From contig DTSI01000133.1 of assembly GCA_012965425.1 (NCBI GenBank), positions 1-49,089 of the forward strand: a stretch of 49,089 nt of DNA. Direction: 5' to 3'. Below, piece by piece: positions 1 through 9,730 of this stretch (within the stretch, counting starts at the first letter, position 1; each line of letters starts with the position of its first letter). This DNA comes from Methylococcaceae bacterium (GTDB lineage: Bacteria; Pseudomonadota; Gammaproteobacteria; Methylococcales; Methylomonadaceae). The notes below the pieces were generated by a model that was given only the letters and a program-made list of their open reading frames with translations, made no database searches and was not told the DNA's origin. A program made the translations under genes and the position numbers.

Positions 1-1733
1 TTATGTGACGAGTCCGTGCCATCACCTCCTGTCGCTGTACCACCACTAATGTTCAAGTTCGTGGTCACCACCGTATCACTTGCACCATTTAAGGTAACGG
101 TATAAGCCAAGACATTACCTTCTTCTACCGTCGATGCATCGCCAATGTTGATAGTCGGATCAGGTGGCGGTGGCGGTGGCGGTGGCAAAGCAGGATCAGT
201 AATGCCACCCAACACACTAGCACTATTACTACCCGCTAATGTCGCTGTCACCGTATAATTTTCAAGCGCCTCGCCATCTGGATCATTTTCTATAGTCTGT
301 ACATAAACATCAATACTGGTCACACCGACTGCAAACGTAACACTGTTACCAATAGGATTACCATTAATATCGAAAAACTGAGTTGTGTCATAATCACTGT
401 CATCCGCAGTACCATTGGTTAAACTCAAGTCAACGGTTAAAGCACTTTCATGCGCTTCACTCAATTTAACAGTAAACAATGCAAAATTGCCTTCTTCCAC
501 CGTAGTACCTTCTACGCCTGTACCTTCCACAATGACAGTCGGCAAATCAGGAGTAACATTAATACTAACCGTAGCCGAACTCTCTCCATTAAAACCATCT
601 GTCATGGCGTAAGTAAAACTATCCTGACCATTAAAGTCAGCAGCGGGTGTATAAGTAAAACTACCGTCTTCATTCAAAGTAACAGTACCGTTAGCAGGCT
701 GCTCAAAACCTGTTACAGTTAATACTTCACCATTATCCGCACCGGTATCATTTAGTAATACGCCACTGCCTGTACTAATAGTTATCGGCGTGTCTTCTTC
801 TGTTACATAGCTGTCATTAAATGCTTCGGGTAGGTTATCATCATCATAAATGGTAATAACAACTGAATTTACCTCTGGATTTATGGTCGCATTAACTGCA
901 TCTACTAAAACAATATCAAACTGTTCATCACCTTCGACCAAATGATCTTCAACTATCTCAACTGTGACCAGTAATGTGGTTTCTCCTGTAGGGATGGTAA
1001 CTGTATTAATTACGTCACCATTAAACCAGTCTTCAGGGTTATCCGCTGAAAATGAACGCAGCTCATAAGTCACCTGTACACCCTTATCAAATACCTTATT
1101 CAGACTTATGACAAAAGTAACCTGTTTTGTACTTTCACTGGTTCCTTCCAGAACACTTACTGCATTTCCTTCAACAATCACCGGATTTTCTAGTGTTACT
1201 GTAGACCCTGACCCTTCTGTAACTGCAAGTGCCCCATCCTCCGCAAGAGAAACAGAAACGACAGGCAAAACTGGTATTCTAGGATCTAAGAGCAATTCTT
1301 CCTCAACTACATTGACTGATCCTGTTGCCGTTGTATCAAATCCTGTATCGGCTAAGACTTCTTCTGCCGTTCTATCGATGGTTGGGATATATATCCCGCC
1401 GCCATCGGTGGGTTCACCTTCCCCTGCTGCCGTTTCCTCTAACAACTGGGTTGGGTCTGCCCCTTCTGCGATTAATTGTTGTAGGGCTTCGACATCGGCC
1501 TGATTGGTTTCTTGGGCCGGTGCTTTATTTTGGTTATTTTCGATTAAGGCATTTAGGAATGAATCTGTTTCAAGTGGCTCTGGCTCTACTGCTTTTACGC
1601 CCTCAGTGCTTTCTAGCCCCTTTTGGTTTTGTTGGGTTTGTTCGCCCTTAACACCTTGCGCCCGATCGGTTTGCGGTTCTGTGTTCTCGCTAACACTGTC
1701 TGGGTCTGTTTTTATTAGGGTGGGTTCGGCCAT
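1..1733 (-). CDS. Giant LapA-like RTX/Calx-beta adhesin, N-terminal part (runs off left edge)
   Basis: The frame is open from ATG 1733 to the window edge with no stop, so about 577 N-terminal residues are seen. Around residues 81-104 lies a helical stretch ending in LLEETAAGEGE. This fits the retention module of LapA-type adhesins, where LapG cuts at the TAAG dialanine site. Two acidic beta-rich domains resembling Calx-beta repeats follow (one ends near VVITIYDDDN), then a cadherin/VCBS-like domain (GVLLNDTGADNGEVLTVTG) and more Calx-beta-like units separated by an eight-proline linker. No Sec signal is visible, as expected for type I substrates with a C-terminal signal (not in view). The start has a GGAGAG ribosome site inside the upstream TolC-like gene, 1 bp away, so the two are co-transcribed. 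Role inferred: surface adhesion, controlled by lapD/lapG at 27.7-30.3 kb. Confidence 0.9.
   Translation of the reverse strand, partial: MAEPTLIKTDPDSVSENTEPQTDRAQGVKGEQTQQNQKGLESTEGVKAVEPEPLETDSFLNALIENNQNKAPAQETNQADVEALQQLIAEGADPTQLLEETAAGEGEPTDGGGIYIPTIDRTAEEVLADTGFDTTATGSVNVVEEELLLDPRIPVLPVVSVSLAEDGALAVTEGSGSTVTLENPVIVEGNAVSVLEGTSESTKQVTFVISLNKVFDKGVQVTYELRSFSADNPEDWFNGDVINTVTIPTGETTLLVTVEIVEDHLVEGDEQFDIVLVDAVNATINPEVNSVVITIYDDDNLPEAFNDSYVTEEDTPITISTGSGVLLNDTGADNGEVLTVTGFEQPANGTVTLNEDGSFTYTPAADFNGQDSFTYAMTDGFNGESSATVSINVTPDLPTVIVEGTGVEGTTVEEGNFALFTVKLSEAHESALTVDLSLTNGTADDSDYDTTQFFDINGNPIGNSVTFAVGVTSIDVYVQTIENDPDGEALENYTVTATLAGSNSASVLGGITDPALPPPPPPPPDPTINIGDASTVEEGNVLAYTVTLNGASDTVVTTNLNISGGTATGGDGTDSSH
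163..186. repeat. Four GGTGGC hexamer repeats inside the adhesin gene
   Basis: Four tandem copies of GGTGGC on the plus strand encode, on the minus strand, most of a run of eight prolines between two Calx-beta-like domains. Such short in-frame repeats can change copy number by slippage, which would lengthen or shorten the linker without breaking the frame. Only the repeat itself is seen; variation is inference. Confidence 0.6.
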
Positions 1734-1734
1734 T

Positions 1735-3078
1735 TTAACTCTCCTTCGCGACTACTTTATTGTCAGCGGTTACTTTCGATCCTTCGGCTAGTTTTTTAAT
1801 GTATGTGTCTAACGACCCTATGGCATTAAGAATGCGGTATTGGGCGTAGTGGTAGTCATACTCTGCATTGACTTTATCGACTTCTGCCTGATAGACCTCA
1901 CTTTTGGTGTCGAGCATATCCAATAAGGTTCTTCGGCCAATTTTAAATTGCTCGACATACCCCTCATACGTTGCCTCACTGGCTATAAATCGCTCAGTTA
2001 AATAAGGAATTTGCCTGTCTAATGCCTCGTAAGCTCGCCACGATAAACGCAGCCCTTCTTCGACTTCTCTTTTGGTTTGGTCACGAATTTTTTTAGCCAC
2101 ATTAACTAACTGTGCGGTTTCTTGTTTTTTGTGTAAATCTTTAGTGCCATTGAACAAGTTATATTTCAGTTTTAGCAACATAGTTACATCATGGTCTTTA
2201 CCGTCAAAACCGGCTTGGTTTTCATCCCAACTGCCTGCGACTTCAAAATCAAGCTGTGGGTAATAAGGCGCTTTTGCCGCTTCGTACTGTGCTTGTCCTT
2301 CTTCAATATCTGCATTAGCCGACTTTAAGACCGGGTGATTTTCAAAGCCACTGTCTATTGCCTCTAGTAACGTGTCCGGTAAGCCTTCAACCTGTGAGGG
2401 GAGTAGTAAATGATTAGGCATTACCCCAACGACTGCTTTATAGCGACTTAAGGCATCTTGATAATTGTTGTTGGCTGCTATTTCGTTTGATTGCGCATTG
2501 GTTAAACGTACCCGTACCTGCTCGTTATCTGCATCACTCCCAACACCGGAATTAAACCGCGCTTGCACCTGGGTGAATATTTTTTTATGTGCTTCTACAA
2601 ATTCTGCAGATAATTTTAAGATCCGTTGATAGCGCAAGACATCTAAATAAACCGCTGTCATCCGCAGGAGAATATTTTGTGCGGTTCCATTTAAGCTAAA
2701 TGCCGCTGCTTTATGCCGTGCTGCTTGGCGATCATATTCTGCATCCGAACCAAAGCCTTTAAATAAGTTTTGGTTAAACACTAAGGAAAGTTCTGAACGG
2801 GTTAAATTAACATCGCTACCATTGGGGTTTTTCTCATAACTGGTTTCATGACCAATAGCGCCGGTTAAATCCAGCGTTGGTAGGTAGTCGCCGATAGCGC
2901 CTTGTCTTGCTTGCTCGACTGAGGACACATTCGCCTGTTCGCGCAAAATATCTGGGTGGGCCGATAACACCGTGCCTGCCACCTCATGCAAGGTTTCTCC
3001 CATTGATACAATCGGAAAGAACCCCACCACAACCCCGATAAAAATCGTTTTTATTATCTTCACATTGCAACCCTTCAC
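1735..3078 (-). CDS. lapE: TolC-family outer membrane channel of type I secretion (LapE-like)
   Basis: A 447-residue protein with an N-terminal hydrophobic signal segment (KTIFIGVVVGFFPIVSMG) and the two-fold repeated helical organisation of TolC-family outer membrane efflux proteins. The phrase ARQGAIGDYLPTLDLTGAIGHE is typical of the family's first strand entry, and Gln/Ala/Glu-rich coiled coils follow. The first possible start is GTG at 3078; a second GTG at 3063 has AAGGG about 8 nt upstream and would give a more usual signal peptide start (MKIIKTIF...). It lies directly upstream of the adhesin (1 bp gap), so it probably forms the outer membrane exit duct for it together with LapB and LapC at 6-9.5 kb. 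The symbol rests on this context rather than on a unique motif. Confidence 0.85.
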   Translation of the reverse strand: MKGCNVKIIKTIFIGVVVGFFPIVSMGETLHEVAGTVLSAHPDILREQANVSSVEQARQGAIGDYLPTLDLTGAIGHETSYEKNPNGSDVNLTRSELSLVFNQNLFKGFGSDAEYDRQAARHKAAAFSLNGTAQNILLRMTAVYLDVLRYQRILKLSAEFVEAHKKIFTQVQARFNSGVGSDADNEQVRVRLTNAQSNEIAANNNYQDALSRYKAVVGVMPNHLLLPSQVEGLPDTLLEAIDSGFENHPVLKSANADIEEGQAQYEAAKAPYYPQLDFEVAGSWDENQAGFDGKDHDVTMLLKLKYNLFNGTKDLHKKQETAQLVNVAKKIRDQTKREVEEGLRLSWRAYEALDRQIPYLTERFIASEATYEGYVEQFKIGRRTLLDMLDTKSEVYQAEVDKVNAEYDYHYAQYRILNAIGSLDTYIKKLAEGSKVTADNKVVAKES

Positions 3079-3345
3079 CCCTTAAACAACATTTTGTTAT
3101 TTATTCCTAAAAGGTAATTTGTGCAATTTTTACACCATAATATCCTATGCCTGATCTCTCAACACTCTTTATAGGGACACTGTTATGTTAACAACCATTA
3201 TGCGTTGCAATATGCCATTATTTTGATTTTAGGAATTAAGATATGACTCAATTTGAAAATTATGACCGTTAAAAAACAGCCTCTTTATTAGGGCTTTATA
3301 AAAATTAAACTATAGTTTATGTATTGTTCAGTTTAGGAAAAACAG

Positions 3346-3678
3346 ATGGTCTTTGTAACCAGAAACAGCCAGCAAAAAATCATTGCACTCTACAGTGAAT
3401 CTGGCGCCAACCATGATGAAGAAATGAATATTAATTCTGATGAGGTCATTGCGTTTTTAAAAAACCTTGAGAGCACTACACCTAATTATTTAGACTTATT
3501 GCAATCGGATTTAGAATTTATTCGAGTGATTGATGATTTAATTGAAGTTCTCTTAAAAAAGAACATTATCACGATTACTGACTTTCCTAAACCCGTGCTG
3601 GCCAAAATGATGACCCGACGGGGTATTAGAGATCAGTTGTCGCCGTTAACCGGGATTATTCAGACTGACCATACTTAG
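3346..3678 (+). CDS. Small conserved protein annotated in relatives as tryptophan-synthase-beta-like
   Basis: A 110-residue soluble, acidic protein starting MVFVTRNSQQKIIALYSESG, preceded by TTAGGA 9-10 nt before the ATG. I recognise it as a short gammaproteobacterial family that databases often label 'tryptophan synthase subunit beta like'. It is far too short to be TrpB and has no PLP lysine motif, so the label should not be read as enzymatic. Conserved-looking features are the central helix FIRVIDDLIEVLLKKNIITITDFP and the C-terminal MTRRGIRDQ. It stands alone on the plus strand between two minus-strand genes and ends at a bidirectional terminator. Function unknown. Confidence 0.75.
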   Translation: MVFVTRNSQQKIIALYSESGANHDEEMNINSDEVIAFLKNLESTTPNYLDLLQSDLEFIRVIDDLIEVLLKKNIITITDFPKPVLAKMMTRRGIRDQLSPLTGIIQTDHT

Positions 3679-3756
3679 CCGACACAAGATAAAGACTCAC
3701 CCAAGCTAAGTTTCTTTATTAACCCAGCACCTTCTTGCCACTTATTCTCAGACATA

Positions 3757-3784
3757 AAAAAAGGGCACTGTCCGTGCCCTTTTT
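3757..3784. terminator. Bidirectional rho-independent terminator
   Basis: A perfect 6-bp stem, GGGCAC and GTGCCC, with a five-base loop is flanked by A7 on the left and T5 on the right. It therefore works for the plus-strand gene ending at 3678 and for the minus-strand transketolase gene ending at 3805. Confidence 0.85.
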
Positions 3785-3804
3785 AACGTTAAACGAAAAG
3801 CGCT

Positions 3805-5703
3805 TTAGAGCAGTTCTTTCACCTTAGCGATAATCCCTTGCGGATCAATACCCTGATGTGGGAACTGCTCCCACAGACCTCCACAGCCTTCCTGATGCGT
3901 GCCTAAGTACGCATAAGCCGGTGCATGGCCACGTTCTAACAACCACGACCCGAAACGACTGCCTAAACCGGTTTTACGGTTAAATGATTCAACCACTAAC
4001 ACCATGGACGACTGGCCAATTTTAGCCATCATTTCTTCATCGATTATATTCAACGTGGGCTTGTTGATTAACCCGACATCAATGCCTTCGGCTTTTAAAC
4101 GCTCTACCGCATCTAAAGAACGGTATAAGGCCTCTCCAAAACTGACCACATAGCCTTGGGTCCCTTCTCGAATGACTTCGTCTTGTCCGACAATAAAGCG
4201 ATACCCTGAGCCAAAATAGTCATTGCCTTCGGTATCTAAAATATTAGGTACCTTTGAGCGGGTTGAAAAAACAAAACGAACGCCGGGTTGAAAGAAGATT
4301 GTTTCAACACAAGCACGCATCTGGTTCGGGTCGGCCGGAAAATACAAGCCGGTATCATACGCATCACTTAAACCATTATCGGCAAACATATTGTTTAACC
4401 CAAAATGACAGGTATTATCAGCCATATCGTCAATACCCGAATGAGAATAATGACTCAACACATTTGAATGATTGAGTCGGGCCATGGTAATTTCAGAAAT
4501 ACACATTTCCAAAAAGGCACTAAAGGTACCAAAAATACCTTGTTTCCCGGCTTCCATACCAAAGCCTGCCGCTGCGGAAAAATTACCCCGCTCCATAATC
4601 CCTGAAGAAATAAAAACCTCAGGAAACGCTTTGTGGATTTTAATGAGGCCGCACGAGCCTTCAAGATCACTGTCAATCACCCGCACCGAATCTATTCTTT
4701 CAGACTCTGTCATACGGTCTAAAATATCCACCACTGCATCGCCAAAAACGCCCCGGTTCGCATCCCAAATATCCCCCGATCCTAAAAAGTCTTTCTCTTG
4801 TTTGGGCGCCTCTATGGTTTTTAACAAATCCGCTGAGGCTTGCTGATTATTGGCTTCTAAATAGTCCACTGCCAATTTAACCGAAATCACATCGTGCCCA
4901 TGGGTTGACCCCTCAAGGCCTTCAATCCCCGGACACATAGGCCGTTTATTAACCACGGCAACCGGTCCATCGGTGGTAACCGCCGTACAAATTCGTTGAT
5001 ATAAATCATCAATATCTTCACCGTCGCCTTCTAAAACGGTCACCCCATGCCCTCTCAGCGTTTGTGCGACAGTAAACCCGGTTAAATAATCAGAGGGGTG
5101 ACCGGCAATGGTGACATCATTGTCATCAATAATTAATTTTACATTTAAATTTTGAGCCACAGCCAAACGCGCGGCTTCTGCATCGTTGCCTTCTTGTTGT
5201 GAGCCGTCTGAACCTAAACAAAAAAGTACTTTACGCGGGTTCGCCATAGCCACCCCATTAACATAGGGCCACATATGCCCTAACCGACCCGAACTAAATT
5301 TAACCCCCGGGGTAAAGCCTAATTCCGGATGTCCGGGTAAATGTGAATGGGCTGCACGATACTGCATTAAGTTCTCTACCGGGAGCTCGCCGTGCAGTGC
5401 CGCCATTAAATACTGGGTACCCACACGGTGCCCTGCTTCATCAAAAAAAATGGGCACGTATTGATCGCTAGCACCACGAAACAGGGCGTCCATAATCATC
5501 ACTTCCGGCACGGTATCAAACGGCCCCCCCGAATGACCCCCAACGCCACGAGCCGCCCCTGTGGCGGTAAAAAACACTAAAGCGTCGCGGCAAAGTTGTA
5601 TATTTGCTTTTAAAGCCGTTCGTTGGTCATCAGACAGTACCGGATTATTAGCATCCAGCGCTATGGGTTGATAAGCATCAAGATCAATCGGAAATTCAGT
5701 CAT
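3805..5703 (-). CDS. Divergent transketolase (ThDP-dependent)
   Basis: About 632 residues. Transketolase landmarks are GVGGHSGGP near the N-terminus, HLPGHPELGFTPGVKFSSGRLGH, and the ThDP/Mg motif GSDGSQQEGNDAEAARLA followed by DDNDVTIAGH. In the pyrimidine-binding half, GIMERGNFSAAAGFG carries the glutamate expected to activate ThDP. The canonical GHG after the first motif is replaced by AGHRVGTQYL, and the length is below the usual ~660, so this is an atypical branch. Substrate is not assured: pentose-phosphate C2 transfer is the family reaction. The ATG at 5703 is chosen because GAGGAAAG lies 7 nt upstream; the earlier in-frame GTG at 5718 overlaps that site. It sits alone between lapC and the 3346-3678 gene and is probably its own transcription unit. 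Confidence 0.8.
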   Translation of the reverse strand: MTEFPIDLDAYQPIALDANNPVLSDDQRTALKANIQLCRDALVFFTATGAARGVGGHSGGPFDTVPEVMIMDALFRGASDQYVPIFFDEAGHRVGTQYLMAALHGELPVENLMQYRAAHSHLPGHPELGFTPGVKFSSGRLGHMWPYVNGVAMANPRKVLFCLGSDGSQQEGNDAEAARLAVAQNLNVKLIIDDNDVTIAGHPSDYLTGFTVAQTLRGHGVTVLEGDGEDIDDLYQRICTAVTTDGPVAVVNKRPMCPGIEGLEGSTHGHDVISVKLAVDYLEANNQQASADLLKTIEAPKQEKDFLGSGDIWDANRGVFGDAVVDILDRMTESERIDSVRVIDSDLEGSCGLIKIHKAFPEVFISSGIMERGNFSAAAGFGMEAGKQGIFGTFSAFLEMCISEITMARLNHSNVLSHYSHSGIDDMADNTCHFGLNNMFADNGLSDAYDTGLYFPADPNQMRACVETIFFQPGVRFVFSTRSKVPNILDTEGNDYFGSGYRFIVGQDEVIREGTQGYVVSFGEALYRSLDAVERLKAEGIDVGLINKPTLNIIDEEMMAKIGQSSMVLVVESFNRKTGLGSRFGSWLLERGHAPAYAYLGTHQEGCGGLWEQFPHQGIDPQGIIAKVKELL

Positions 5704-5904
5704 CGTTACTTTCCTCACAAATTAAGGGTTAATTTAAATTTACAGCCGTAGAGTTAGTTTTCTCCATTGTGGTAAATATATAACGCCTCCAAGGCTTTAG
5801 CTGCCAACTTTTTTCAATAAAGACAATCAGTTAGAGTACTCCTTTAAATTACCCAAAGGGAAGAATTTTCGTGAGCTAGGTAAAAATTACGCACACACCC
5901 GCAT

Positions 5905-5924
5905 AGCACCAAGAGGGTGCTTTT
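5905..5924. other. Small hairpin between lapC and transketolase genes
   Basis: AGCACC and GGTGCT pair around a five-base loop and are followed on the plus strand by T4. No plus-strand gene ends nearby, and on the minus strand, where lapC ends at 5965, the stem has no U-tract. It may be a weak end for the lapBC transcript or chance. Confidence 0.3.
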
Positions 5925-5964
5925 TAATACCTTTGAGGGTTTTGAGTGCTTACGTTAAAAGCCG

Positions 5965-7410
5965 CTACCGTTCTCTTAATGCTTGCTGTTTTGCTCTTAA
6001 TACCGGTTTTAATAAATAGTCCATAATGGTTTTCTTGCCGGTAATAATATCCACCGTTGCTACCATCCCTGGAATAATCGCTAACGGCGCTTGCTCTGTT
6101 CCTAAATGATTTTTATCCGTTCTGACCTTTACTAAATAAAAACTCTCGTCTTCTTCAATCACCGCATCCGGACTGATATGCTCTAATTTAGCCTTTAAGC
6201 CGCCATAAATAGTAAAGTCATAGGCGGTAAACTTAACGACAACATCCTGATTCGGCCGGATAAAGGCAATATCAGTCGGCTTAATTTTAGCCTCAACCAC
6301 CAACGATTCATCCAACGGTACGATTTCAATAAGATCCATACCCGGGCGCACGACCGAGGTGATGGTATTGGCTAAAACCCGCTGCACAACCCCTCTGACT
6401 GGCGAGCGAACGGCGGTGCGTTTGACCCGGTCTTTTGCTGCCACTGTGGTTTCTGAAATCGTGGTGTAATCGGCTAATATGGCATTGAGTTGCTCACGGG
6501 ATTCATTCTTAAACTGAAATTTGCGTTCATCTCGTTTGCCTTCTAATTCTTCAACTTCCATCGCTAAGCGCGGTATTTCCAGCTTAACGCTGGCTAATTC
6601 TCCCAACACGTCATTAACACTTTTTTCTAACCGAATCACCTCTACTTCAGAAATAGCGCCTTTAGCAACTAAGGGGGCGGTCATTGCCAACTCTTTTTGC
6701 GAGAGTGCTACGCTCTTTTCCAGAAAATCCTTACGCGAGTTAATTTCTATAGCGCGTTGTTTAATCTGCTTAATCTGGCTTTCAAAAGCCGACAAGGTCG
6801 CTTCCAGTTCCTGATGTCTGGCGAGATATAAATTCCGCTCTTGCTTGACCACTTCCGTAAAGTCTTGTTCCAAGTCTTCTGGAAAGTCTAATGCCTTTTC
6901 CTCAATCTCGGCTAATAAACGATATTTCCTAACCGTTAAGACCTGTAGCTTTTTATTAATTTCTTCTAAACTCGCTGCAAACTGCGTGTCATCGATCCGA
7001 AGTAATATCTGCCCTTTTTCAACCGTATCGCCGGCTTTAACTAACACTTCTGAAATAATACCGCCTTCCATATTTTGTAACACTTGCAATTGTTGCGCCG
7101 GAACGGCCTTGCCCTGCCCTACTGTCACCTCATCAATTTCAGCCCAATTAGCCCACATAATAAAGACCACGACAAACACTAAAACGATTACGATCAACTG
7201 ACGTGCCCCCTGTGGACTGCGCAGTAATATCGCTTCGCTACGGTCAGACATAAAGCCATAATCTTGCGCATTAATCAGCGCGTAATCTTGTTCTGACAAG
7301 GGACGCTCATCGCCGAGCATTTGTGCTAACCACTGCTCACGGCCACGACGGCTCAGCCGGGCTAAACGCTCGGTTAGGGCTTGCTTAATTTCAATTACTT
7401 TAGGATGCAT
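5965..7410 (-). CDS. lapC: HlyD-family membrane fusion protein of type I secretion (LapC)
   Basis: 481 residues. A cytoplasmic N-terminal stretch leads into one transmembrane segment (about residues 70-88, LIVIVLVFVVVFIMWANW), then the lipoyl/barrel sandwich half GQGKAVPAQQLQVLQNMEGG. A long alpha-hairpin coiled coil (about 150-310) follows, then the second half with VRSPVRGVVQRVLANT and the C-terminal beta-barrel MVATVDIITGKKTIMDYLLKPV, the standard HlyD/PrtE/LapC ending. It bridges the inner-membrane ABC transporter and the outer-membrane TolC-like channel. The start lies 1 bp after the lapB stop, so the genes are translationally linked. The cargo is most likely the giant adhesin at the left edge. 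Confidence 0.93.
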   Translation of the reverse strand: MHPKVIEIKQALTERLARLSRRGREQWLAQMLGDERPLSEQDYALINAQDYGFMSDRSEAILLRSPQGARQLIVIVLVFVVVFIMWANWAEIDEVTVGQGKAVPAQQLQVLQNMEGGIISEVLVKAGDTVEKGQILLRIDDTQFAASLEEINKKLQVLTVRKYRLLAEIEEKALDFPEDLEQDFTEVVKQERNLYLARHQELEATLSAFESQIKQIKQRAIEINSRKDFLEKSVALSQKELAMTAPLVAKGAISEVEVIRLEKSVNDVLGELASVKLEIPRLAMEVEELEGKRDERKFQFKNESREQLNAILADYTTISETTVAAKDRVKRTAVRSPVRGVVQRVLANTITSVVRPGMDLIEIVPLDESLVVEAKIKPTDIAFIRPNQDVVVKFTAYDFTIYGGLKAKLEHISPDAVIEEDESFYLVKVRTDKNHLGTEQAPLAIIPGMVATVDIITGKKTIMDYLLKPVLRAKQQALRER

Positions 7411-7411
7411 A

Positions 7412-9559
7412 TTAAGTGCCCTGTTGCATTTGCAGCGACGTTAACACCACATCTTTAGGACCGTCGGCCACGACTTGGCCTTGCTCTAAAATAATGATCC
7501 GATCCACCCAAGCTAATAACGGATTTCGGTGGGTATTTAAAATAACCGTTTTACCCTCTAAAAAAGGTTTTAAATTATTAATCAGCTGATCTTCACTGCG
7601 CTTGTCTAAAGAACTACTGGGTTCATCTAACAAGACAATGGTCGGATTAGACAAGATTGCCCGCGCTAATGCTACGCACTGGCGTTGTCCTCCGGAGAGC
7701 CGTTCACCCCGCTCCCCAACGGGCAGATCAAACCCTTCTGAATGGCTGGCGGCTATTTCTGCCGCCCCGGATAATTGCGCGGCCTTTAACACATCGTCAT
7801 CACTGGCATACGGGTTAGCATAGGTAATATTGTCTTTTAAACTACCAAAAAATAACACCGGATCTTGTCCGACATGCCCGATGTTGCTACGCAATTGTGC
7901 AGGGTCCCTATGACGAATATCAATCCCATCCATACGAATCACCCCATCGTCAACTTCATATAAATTCAAAACCAATCGTTGCAAGGTGGTTTTTCCCGAA
8001 CCCACTCGACCAATAATTCCTACTCGTTCGCCCGCCTTAATCGTGATGCTAATATTTTTAAGCGACTGCTGTTGTTCATTGGGATAACTAAACGCGACTT
8101 TCTCAAAAGAGATTTGCCCTGATAGTGCGCCTTGGTGAATAAATGTTTCCCGCTCCTGATTTTCCCGGGGTTTAGCCATCACTTCATTCAAGCCAATTAA
8201 CGCAGCCTTCGCGTAATAATAGCGGGTCGCTAATCCGGCCACCTGGCCCATGGGCGCTAATACCCGCGCCGATAACAATACCACCGCGATTAAGCCCCCC
8301 ATACTTAATTCACCTTCGATAATGCTATAGACCCCGAAGACAATCATGCCGGTTGAAACCATTTGTTGTACTGCGGTCGCCACGGTCGTACTTGAGGCGG
8401 AAAGCAAACGAGATTTAACCCCCCAATCAGCAATATAACCAGTCGCCCGCTCCCAACGGCTTTGAAGCGGCCCTTCTGCATTGAGTGTTTTAATCGTTTC
8501 TAACGCGCTAAGACTTTCTATTAAGGTGGCATTTTTCTGCGCTGTTTCGCGCATGGTTTTATCCACCGATTCTCGCAAGGGTTCTTGGATAAAAAAGCTA
8601 TATAAGGCAATAATAATAACGCCAACTAAAGGCACAACCACCAACCAACCGCCGACCCAATAAATAACCGCTAAAAACACCAGAACAAAGGGTAAATCAA
8701 CCACACTGGTAATGGTTGCTGAGGTAATAAAGTCGCGAACGCTTTCAAAGTTTTTTAAATTGTTGGCAAAGGCCCCGACCGAGGCTGGCCGGTTGGATAA
8801 CTTCATCCCTAAGACTTGTTCAAAAATCGCTGCCGACAGTAACACATCCGATTTCTTACCGGCAATATCGATGCAATAACCGCGCAAAGTCCGAAGAATA
8901 AAATCAAACACATAAACAATCAAAACACCTGAGGTTAACACCATCAAGGTTTCGACTGCCTGATTGGGCACCACCCGGTCATAGACATTCATCACGTATA
9001 AAGGACTGACCACGGCAAAGAGATTAATTAACAACGAGGCTAACAATACATCACGATAAATGCGCCAAGACCTTAATAACGTTCCCCAAAACCAACTGCG
9101 AGAACGGACCGTTAGCAATTCAGGTGTTCTTTCATCAAACCGGTGGGCTTTAGTCACCAAGAATAGTTTGCCACTGTAGTCCTTAGTCAACTCATCTAAA
9201 CTGGTTTCAATATTTCCTTCGGCTTCAGGGATATATAAAGTGGCTGTTCGTTGGCGCTCATCAACAGCTAACAATACCGCCGAACGATTATCTTTTAACT
9301 GAATAACAGCAGGCAAGACCAACCCCGACACCGCTGTTAAAGACCGCTCGGTTAATTTAGCGGTTAAACCCACACGTGCGGCAGCACGAATAAATAATTC
9401 AGGGGTTAATTGGTTATTCACCAACGGCAGTCCTGCCACTAACGATTCGGCAGACACCGACTGACCGTGGTGTTTTGCAAAAAACAACAGGGCCGCTAAC
9501 AGTGAATCCTCACCGGTCGGCAAATCTAAACGTTCAGGTAATACCAGAGCTTCGATCAT
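7412..9559 (-). CDS. lapB: Type I secretion ABC transporter with degenerate C39-like domain (LapB)
   Basis: 715 residues. Residues 1-135 form a C39-peptidase-like domain without the catalytic cysteine motif (the region reads GEDSLLAALLFFAKHHGQ), as in exporters of uncleaved RTX/LapA substrates. A six-helix permease follows (about 160-440), then the ATPase: Walker A GRVGSGKTT, signature LSGGQRQ, Walker B IVLLDEPSSSLD and the H-loop NTHR. It energises export of the adhesin through LapC and the TolC-like channel. It heads a two-gene operon with lapC. There is no strong ribosome site at the ATG; the upstream 170 bp separates it from the terminator of the next gene. Confidence 0.94.
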   Translation of the reverse strand: MIEALVLPERLDLPTGEDSLLAALLFFAKHHGQSVSAESLVAGLPLVNNQLTPELFIRAAARVGLTAKLTERSLTAVSGLVLPAVIQLKDNRSAVLLAVDERQRTATLYIPEAEGNIETSLDELTKDYSGKLFLVTKAHRFDERTPELLTVRSRSWFWGTLLRSWRIYRDVLLASLLINLFAVVSPLYVMNVYDRVVPNQAVETLMVLTSGVLIVYVFDFILRTLRGYCIDIAGKKSDVLLSAAIFEQVLGMKLSNRPASVGAFANNLKNFESVRDFITSATITSVVDLPFVLVFLAVIYWVGGWLVVVPLVGVIIIALYSFFIQEPLRESVDKTMRETAQKNATLIESLSALETIKTLNAEGPLQSRWERATGYIADWGVKSRLLSASSTTVATAVQQMVSTGMIVFGVYSIIEGELSMGGLIAVVLLSARVLAPMGQVAGLATRYYYAKAALIGLNEVMAKPRENQERETFIHQGALSGQISFEKVAFSYPNEQQQSLKNISITIKAGERVGIIGRVGSGKTTLQRLVLNLYEVDDGVIRMDGIDIRHRDPAQLRSNIGHVGQDPVLFFGSLKDNITYANPYASDDDVLKAAQLSGAAEIAASHSEGFDLPVGERGERLSGGQRQCVALARAILSNPTIVLLDEPSSSLDKRSEDQLINNLKPFLEGKTVILNTHRNPLLAWVDRIIILEQGQVVADGPKDVVLTSLQMQQGT

Positions 9560-9663
9560 TTATTTTAACAGCCAGACTATTGATAAAATAATACGGCATC
9601 TAGCCATATTGACTATGACTGTAGTGCAAAAACGGGCGTTAACAAGGCGTCTTTTTCAGGCGC

Positions 9664-9690
9664 AAAAAAAGGCCCACTTTACGCGGGCCC
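9664..9690 (-). terminator. Rho-independent terminator of the DGR-island distal gene
   Basis: Read on the minus strand: GGGCCCGC, short loop, GTGGGCC, then T7. It lies about 40 bp after the stop of the GlcG/HbpS-like gene and closes the island's transcription before lapB. Confidence 0.85.
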
Positions 9691-9730
9691 AAATCTGCTC
9701 ATTTAAAGTGGATCAATTTTTCTAGCTTTC

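Noticed and set aside
415-1791. Several plus-strand open frames
   Set aside because: They lie antisense to the continuous adhesin frame and have Thr/Ser/Val or Leu/Arg-biased nonsense composition.
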